A stretch of 64,000 nucleotides of DNA, taken from positions 3,720,001 to 3,784,000 of the forward strand of contig JABWDB010000008.1 in the NCBI GenBank assembly GCA_019614645.1, read 5' to 3'. This DNA is from Stratiolaelaps scimitus. Its lineage: Eukaryota > Arthropoda > Arachnida > Mesostigmata > Laelapidae. A program made the translations under genes and the position numbers. Positions 57,671 to 64,000 of the stretch are shown in pieces; position 1 is the first letter of the stretch, and every line of letters starts with the position of its first letter. A model generated the notes under the pieces. It did not search any database. It saw only the letters and a program-made list of their open reading frames with translations, and was not told where the DNA came from.

Positions 57671-57730
57671 AAACAGATTTTGTCTTGACTCGAACTCGGA
57701 TCGAAGCGTGCACGGCAGATAGGCGTCGAG
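57671..57730 (+). other. Possible leader exon ending in a donor
   Basis: From the predicted start to CGTCGAG|GTAAGGC at 57731. It holds no ATG, so it would be an untranslated first exon, although one frame is open through it (Thr/Arg-rich). Confidence 0.3.
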
Positions 57731-60091
57731 GTAAGGCTTGGCCTTCTCTTATCGATCTAATATGTTCAAAGTGTAACGAAATATTTTAAGTAATATAAAA
57801 TAGTTGTGGAGCTACTACTAATATTCATTTCGCTCGTTGGGCCCCTTGTTTACCCCTTGTTGTTAAAGTGATCGAGTCATATCTTCCATCCTGTAAGGGC
57901 CTGTCAGCTCAGCGCACTCCAACGGCACATCGAAGCCGCTGACGAAAACCGAAGGAGGGTCCGCGAACATTTTGGGTTTAGAAATAGGCTTGTCGAGCAA
58001 CGAACAGCGGGAGTATTATTAGCAGAAAGATGGAGCAATTTAACTGAGTTGTAGATTTGAACGGACTGATTGCAAATTTTACATTTAATAAGTTGTATCG
58101 TATATATATATATATATATATATATAGTGTAACCTCCCCGAATGTTTCTAGTGACAGTCGATTTTTAGGGCGTGCCAGACCACGAATGCTAAAACAGATA
58201 TCGTCTAACGCTGCGGGTACGGAGAGATAGAATGTTTACGAGGAGCTGCAGATTCAACAGTCTTGAAATCGTCTAATAATTTTTTACCAGCGAATCAACG
58301 GCCGACTTTCCAACTAAATCGAGTTTTTTTCTTACAACCAATGGTCATAATGCTACAGATGGCTAATGCGAGAGTTGCCTATAGACATTATAAGTCACGG
58401 CGCACAGCAATGAATGTATTTAATAGAAAATCACGCAGTTAACCCCAGCCATAGACTAGGCTGATTATCACCAATTTTCAAAACACGATATAATATGTTG
58501 TCAGATTGCGTATTACGTTATATCGAATAGCATGGACCGTGCCGTTATATTGCAACGTGTCTTTTTTTAACATTAACTTTACCTCATCTAAAGTGTTAAT
58601 CGCATTGGTGCTGCGTATGGAATATGCAGCGATTCTGGCGATTCTGGCCAGCGGCTAGCCGACACCTCGTATTCATATGCCACTAACACCTTCTTACCTA
58701 TTAGCCTACGTAGCTAAACTCGAGGAAAGCAGAATAATCAGCTGCCTACAATGCTTACTCGTGTAAATCAAAGCTGGCAAAACATGTGCGGTTTTTCCCT
58801 TAATCGTTAACAGACAGTTGATACATTATAATAGGTGTTCCCTGTTGGTTGTTATGCAGTTGGGTTCTGCTAGAATCGTATTGGCGAGTGAGAGCCATAA
58901 TAAGCAGCAGTCGAAATTGCCAGACGATCCCTGGTCGACGTTTGATCTACTTTAACGTTATGAGCATGGGCCTCGCCCCGCCAATGAACCGTGCTGTGTT
59001 TACACAGGCGTGTATAAATGCGTGCAAACTATCATTATGATTTTTCCGGTGACGTTGCCTACCGTCAAGATCACCGTAATAGCGACTGGTTTTTTTTGGG
59101 ATCTCACCGACCCTGTGCAGCTCGTAGCAGGTTATTATTCAACGATGTGATATACGATTCGTCTATCACCTATCCGCCCGTTGGACGCCTGTACCACTGT
59201 TGTCCTATGACGAAATAGATAAGTGAATCAGCACAAAGTGATCCAGTAAATTTTACTCAATATATGTACGTCATTTACATACAACAGACGCATAGAATCA
59301 AAATAGCAATATATCGCTTAGCTACATTGTTACGTGACGTCGTCCCGTCAAAATTATAATTACCATTGAATATCGCCCCCTCTCGCATATCTGCCATGGT
59401 GCCGTGGCGATGTCAGCTTGATTCTAAACGAAGCCCAATCATACGTCGTCGACAAAGGTGGGGTTTGTCATTCACGTCATAACTGCTCTGTCGTTCGAGT
59501 CATCATATGCTCGAGCCAAGCATTAAAATCACAGATCGTCGATGATCCGAACATCTATTTATCAGTCATTAGCCGGAGAACATCTGCGCAACTGCAGCCA
59601 CTCTAATCATCGTGGTATAGCAACGCTATCCTTTGCGCCTTTTGAAATCCGGACATCTCCGTACCTGTAACTCTAAACAGGTTCGCATTTCCCGTTCACA
59701 GTCCGCTTCATACGATGCCTCCCATACATGTCAACCATTTCTCTTCGTCCGAACACCCGACAGCGCGGCCAACGAAAATGATCTATAGATGTGTTAATTC
59801 GATCATGATCCGTGCGACCATTCGACGGGGTCAGACACAAACCGACAGAGTAGCCATTAATATGATAATCATAGCAATATTAATCGTAATAATAACAATG
59901 CGGTACACAACCACCGTAATGCCACCACAACAAAAAAAAAAACGAAAACCCTAGGCACTACAGTCTAGAGACAACGATTGACGACAGTCGATGTTTATCG
60001 CGTTTATTTTTTATAGGCATTTCTTTCCCTTCGATCTTCGCCTCGATATCGCCACCCTCCCGCGTGACCGGTTCCCTACAGACGTGTACAG
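57731..60091. other. AT-rich, no gene recognised
   Basis: A TA array at 58099-58126. Small plus frames at 58849-59218 and 59715-59954 (the latter with an Ile-rich hydrophobic span) have no splice support. This would be the first intron if the 57.64 kb promoter is real. Confidence 0.4.
58099..58126. repeat. (TA)n microsatellite
   Basis: About 28 bp of TA. Confidence 0.9.
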
Positions 60092-60562
60092 ATGTTTGCG
60101 GAACGAAGCCATGAACAAGCGATGTCTTCATTCATGACTCCAGAGCGATCCACAGCACCCCATCACCATTCAGCAGTCGTTGCTCGGAAGGTTGGTGCAC
60201 ACGACGATTTCGGCGATGACAGATTGAGCGGTGCTGATGTTGCATCCGCCAAGCGCGGCATACGACGCATGCGGTTACAGGCGGCTAGCAATCTCGCGAC
60301 ATCATCGGATCATCGGCACAAATCTTGTTACTGGCTGATTCCCGCGCCGGGAGCTGCCCGGCGCTCGGAGCTGTTGACGAGCAATTCATTTCGAGGCGAG
60401 CCGCGCCGAGCCGACCCGCCGCCGCCGCTCCGCTCTTGTTCTTCTACTATTTGCCGATGTCGTTTAATCAAATCATCCAACAATCAAAGAAAATACTATC
60501 ACGCAGCAAAAGCAGCAACAGCAGCATCAGCAACATTATCGATACACGAGCGGCTATCATAG
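60092..60562 (+). CDS. Candidate ORF, 156 codons, with a second open frame at its end
   Basis: ATG at 60092 opens 156 codons with no competing long minus frame. The product is polar, with His-His-His, Asp/Gly and Arg-rich parts, a Pro run of four and an Ala-rich end; no domain is recognised. From about 60325 a second plus frame is open to TAG at 60661; it contains a Ser/Asn-rich and then balanced C-terminus. A splice or frameshift between the two is conceivable, but I see no clear donor and acceptor. The repeats (CAG, CCG) contribute to openness. Confidence 0.3.
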   Translation: MFAERSHEQAMSSFMTPERSTAPHHHSAVVARKVGAHDDFGDDRLSGADVASAKRGIRRMRLQAASNLATSSDHRHKSCYWLIPAPGAARRSELLTSNSFRGEPRRADPPPPLRSCSSTICRCRLIKSSNNQRKYYHAAKAATAASATLSIHERLS

Positions 60563-60663
60563 GCGGCGATAATAATAATTACGCGGCTGTACGTGTGTAT
60601 CGTAACGGTAATAACCCACTAGAACTGCTGACCACACAGGCGGGCCGCCGGCTCGGCATATAG

Positions 60664-61890
60664 ATTCAGGGATAGCCAAGGATAGTCTCTTGGCGAAACA
60701 GACAGAACGACAGGCATGCAGGGACAGGCATTTAACCTGCGCGTAGATTTATTTATTTACGAAAATCATAATAATTATTATTATTATGATTATTATTTAC
60801 ATGTACACGCTCATACGCCTCATTGTGTAGCCCCACTATGTCTCGAATGTGATGGTGTATTGTAGTGTTGAGATGATTATTACTATTATTATTATTATTA
60901 TTATTGATGTTATCATTATCGCCGAAACGAAATCCATTGTAACATTGATCGTCATCGCACGCAGCAGCAGGAAAACGACAACTGGGCGTGATGAAAACGT
61001 CTCTCAAAATACGTACGCTTTACGTGCAGCTGTGCGCAGCTGCTCAGTGACGTATTTTTTGTCCTGCTTTCGGTGACACGTCGACAAGGCGCGCCGTACC
61101 GCACCACGAACATGACAATTAGAACGATCGTGTCTTTCTCGATCGCTTCATAGACATTGTTGATGTATGGATGGTGAACATAGATGTCGGCATATTCAAG
61201 CCCCTCAAATGAGTACCACCACCACCACCGCCAGTATAATGACGATGCAATGAGCGTTCGATCGTTGAAACGCGACAGCTGGGCGGCATCGAGGGATAAG
61301 AATGAATTGTAAACGGCCCCTATCCAGCGTGGGGGCCGCGTCTAATGACGCTGCCCATTTGACCGGCAGTAAAAAGCACTTGAAAGCTTTTCGCAAAAAT
61401 TCACACATCGATCGTTTCCAGGAGTTTGTTCGACGGGTCGGACGCGCTGGTGACCCCATCATGTGTACGGTGCGCCAGTTAGTAGCAATCAGTGGCCAAT
61501 GAAGCTAATTTGGTGCTAACTAGAGCCAAAACAAAAACCAGCTACATTAATCCAGCTTTTCTCTGAGAAGTGTAATTGCGCATAGATGAATCTACCTCTT
61601 AATTGTTTGCTTGAAACGCGTTTAATGGTTTTCTAATTTCAGAAATATTAGTGGATGTACCGAAATGGCTAGAAACGCATCATTACAATGCCACTCGTAG
61701 ATATTAAACGCCATATCTAATAGGCTGTTTTATGCCATATCGGATATTGATTATGGTTGCACGTCTTAAACTATGCGTTACTTAAATAAGTGGTTGGGGG
61801 CAGGCACTGTATCTAGTTGTTGATCGTTGACTGACAAAAATGTTATGTTATTCGGATCAGCCAACTCGTTGGGGTGAAGAGACATCACAG
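60664..61890. other. AT-rich with ATT tracts, no clear gene
   Basis: ATT/TTA tracts at 60770-60795 and 60878-60904. Overlapping plus (61302-61502) and minus (61205-61462) frames lack splice sites. Confidence 0.4.
60878..60904. repeat. (ATT)n microsatellite
   Basis: About 27 bp of ATT. Confidence 0.9.
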
Positions 61891-62073
61891 GGGATCCGGC
61901 TGCAGAGGCCAAATCCGATTCAGACCGTCAATACTGACTGATCCGTCGGAAAAGAAAGCGAAAACGTGGACGCAATCAAGCATATGTTGTTTGTTTGAAA
62001 GAGTCCTTGTTATACAGAGCGATATGTCGCGGGACATGGTATGGCATCTAGCCGTCAAAGGCATCCGATGCAG
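61891..62073 (+). CDS. Candidate internal exon, 60 codons
   Basis: The donor GATGCAG|GTAACTAAG (CAG|GTAAC) is good and leaves in phase 2. The proposed acceptor is gagacatcacag before 61891, with a poor pyrimidine tract, so the start is uncertain. The frame has a Lys-rich polar first part, a Cys-Cys-Leu-Phe-Glu segment and a Trp-His hydrophobic end. No competing minus frame is open. Family unknown. Confidence 0.35.
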
Positions 62074-64000
62074 GTAACTAAGATTTATATTTTAACAAAA
62101 AAAACCATCTGCAAAATTGTATATCATTTTAGCTATTTTTAACTGCGCATGTGTGAAAGTTAGCTGTGTGCTAAATATATATATATATATATATTCTCAT
62201 TTCATATTGTGACAACGAATTCACACCAACAAATCTTGAACCAGTAGATCATTGAGTCGTCGTCTCTCGAATAGTTCAGACAGCTACAGCCGCCGTTAGT
62301 CTATCACGCATTCAAGCGTTGTCGGTGCTCAGCGGATAGCAGTTTCACCGAGGGTACACCCAGAGCCGGGGCTAATCGAGAGGATTGTAGTAATTTGAGG
62401 CACACTCGAGAAGCCGATTCCTCGTAATCGGATGAAATTTGCTTGCAAGCGAATTATCCTCTGATCCAGCTGTAACCGTTGTAACGACCGCTGCTGCTAA
62501 CGCCAGCTGTTGCTCTTAACAGCCACCGCTGCATATTCTTATTATTTCCCCTATAGACCCAGTTCGATGTTCCATAGCTGCAGCGTTGGCGGTACCTGCA
62601 ACGGACGAGGAAGCCACTGTGCCACGATGGTGTGCCCCTGACACCAGATACGAACGCGGCCCGTGCGAGTATAACTGCGATCGACGACGCTATTTAGCTG
62701 TAAGCCGTGATGACACGTTAAGCGCTGTGACGGCTCAGTTTAGCGCGGCGGTCATTACATAGCCAGCCGCCGATTGCGAAGAAGCTGATGATTCTACCCT
62801 ACCACTTCGCCTTGTCCCAATTAGTTCTTTGCAGATACATGGGATGTGTAACAACACGACATGATGTGGGAGAGCAGTCGGGGCGGACGTATCCATCATT
62901 GACAGCAAACAGCAATGGGGGCATCAGCAGCTGCAGATACGACAATAATGGCGTCATTGATGGATATCAGTGACCGATTCTCCGACGCACGAGCCACAAG
63001 GGATACAAGACAGTGGATAAATGAGCTGGGAATTATCGTCGCAGCGGTCCCTTCCTCGTGGAGTCTTCTCGCGGACTTAATGGCTGCCTGTTCAAGGCAA
63101 GATGCAGTATCTTGACGAGATGCGTCATGCGTGGCGAACGCGGACCGCAAACGCGTCATCTGCTCTTATAATCACGCCTACCCTTATAATCACATCTTTA
63201 CGGTTATCGTTCAGCGAGGTTTCACGAGGCCTCATACGTCGCCGATTGACGCCACCTTGACGGACACCCCCAAAGCTGGCCTCGTCCACCTTTGGTACCT
63301 GACTGCATCTGCCCATTAACCTCATACGAGGCTGCATAAATATCATAATATCATAATAATGCCGACCGCGTCGCAGAATAGAAAGCATGGTGACTGTGTG
63401 TAACATTCAGCTGCTCTGCTAGCGCGCTTTAGCCATGCAATATGCACATGCTGCTCTTGTTTAATGTACCTATCGTGTGATTAGGTAGGGGGGAATGGAA
63501 AGTGTGGGTCTATTAATATACATTTCTGTTTCAACGCATTTCAACACATTACCGTGTCTGGAAACCCCAGACGGAACGAACCAAATGCGCTAATAACAAT
63601 AATATTAACAACAATAACACAATCTCTATACACGTCACGTATAGGGGAAAACTAGCGAACGTCTTGCGTCCTGTTCAGACCGTCCTAGTCCATCTCTAGC
63701 GGGTGTAACTGGTTGGCTGCGAACGACGTCAATTCGATCAGGCTAGGCAGTGACACGGAAAAGTTCCTGCTTCTCATCGGAGGTCAGATTGACGTCGACG
63801 CCTCCACCACGGCCACTGCTTCCGCAGAAGCTATGAGCGGTGATGAGCGGGCTCTGGGCAGACATTCGTGCTTCGGAGCGAATTGACGGACGCCCCGGAA
63901 GTATTCCTCACCCGCCGATTGCGATGGGTTTAGAGGTGTTCGTTATGACGGGTTAGGCCGGCAAGTTGCCCTGGGGTGCTTGCCTCTCGCTTGTTCTTTC
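62074..64000. other. Unassigned to window end
   Basis: TA array at 62174-62194. At 62896-63159 plus and minus frames of 66 and 87 codons mirror each other. Near the end (63690-63883) a plus frame of 57 codons after tccatctctag and a minus frame of about 46 codons after gaatgtctgcccag both look coding-like; only one, or neither, can be real. Confidence 0.4.
62174..62194. repeat. (TA)n microsatellite
   Basis: About 21 bp of TA. Confidence 0.9.

Noticed and set aside
1..64000. CRISPR arrays, bacterial operons, rRNA genes, integrated virus
   Set aside because: No regularly spaced direct repeats, no runs of long adjacent frames, no rRNA-like blocks and no recognisable viral polymerase or capsid frames were seen on either strand.

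Overview
The window looks like animal nuclear DNA, most likely from an invertebrate and plausibly an arthropod. No long uninterrupted reading frame exists: the longest open stretches are about 210 to 230 codons. There are about twenty (TA)n microsatellite loci plus CAG, ATA, CAA and GA tracts. CG dinucleotides do not look depleted by eye. The short open frames that look most coding end at GTAAGT or GTGAGT splice donors and start after pyrimidine-rich CAG or TAG acceptors. I see no rRNA, tRNA, CRISPR array, bacterial operon or intact transposon. I cannot name the species.

The content is therefore read as scattered small exons in very long introns or intergenic DNA, on both strands. No exon matched a protein family I can name with confidence, so almost all coding calls are 'candidate exon, product unknown'. 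GTAAGT alone is expected about 30 times by chance in 64 kb counted on both strands. Confidence was given only where a splice site, an open frame and a composition signal (G or C at third codon positions, 'GC3') agree. The best minus-strand candidates are 53090-53251, 13240-13404, 10968-11190 and 9338-9548. The last three, with 41979-42095 upstream, have mutually compatible reading phases and could be successive exons of one gene. The best plus-strand candidates are a secreted-protein first exon at 15236-15450, then 18745-18809, 23890-24152, 38803-38969 with 39222-39353, 49796-49949, 55425-55579 and 61891-62073.

Region by region: 0-5 kb has a 58-nt hairpin, a possible small secreted peptide, an exact 64-bp duplication and two possible minus-strand exons. 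5-14 kb has an extended GC-rich patch without a clear gene, then the densest set of minus-strand candidate exons. 14-20 kb is mostly AT-rich with two plus-strand first-exon candidates. 20-45 kb is GC-richer, with many overlapping open frames on both strands that cannot be resolved by eye, and a perfect 64-bp palindrome at 27955-28018. 45-58 kb has ATA, TA, GA and CAA tracts, a nested hairpin, several exon candidates and a TATA-type promoter candidate at 57.64 kb. 58-64 kb is mostly unassigned, with two plus-strand coding candidates.

No new biological system can be demonstrated from the sequence alone. The most unusual objects are structural: the perfect palindrome flanked by TTAA, the exact 64-bp direct repeat, two microRNA-precursor-like hairpins, and TA arrays nested inside inverted repeats.
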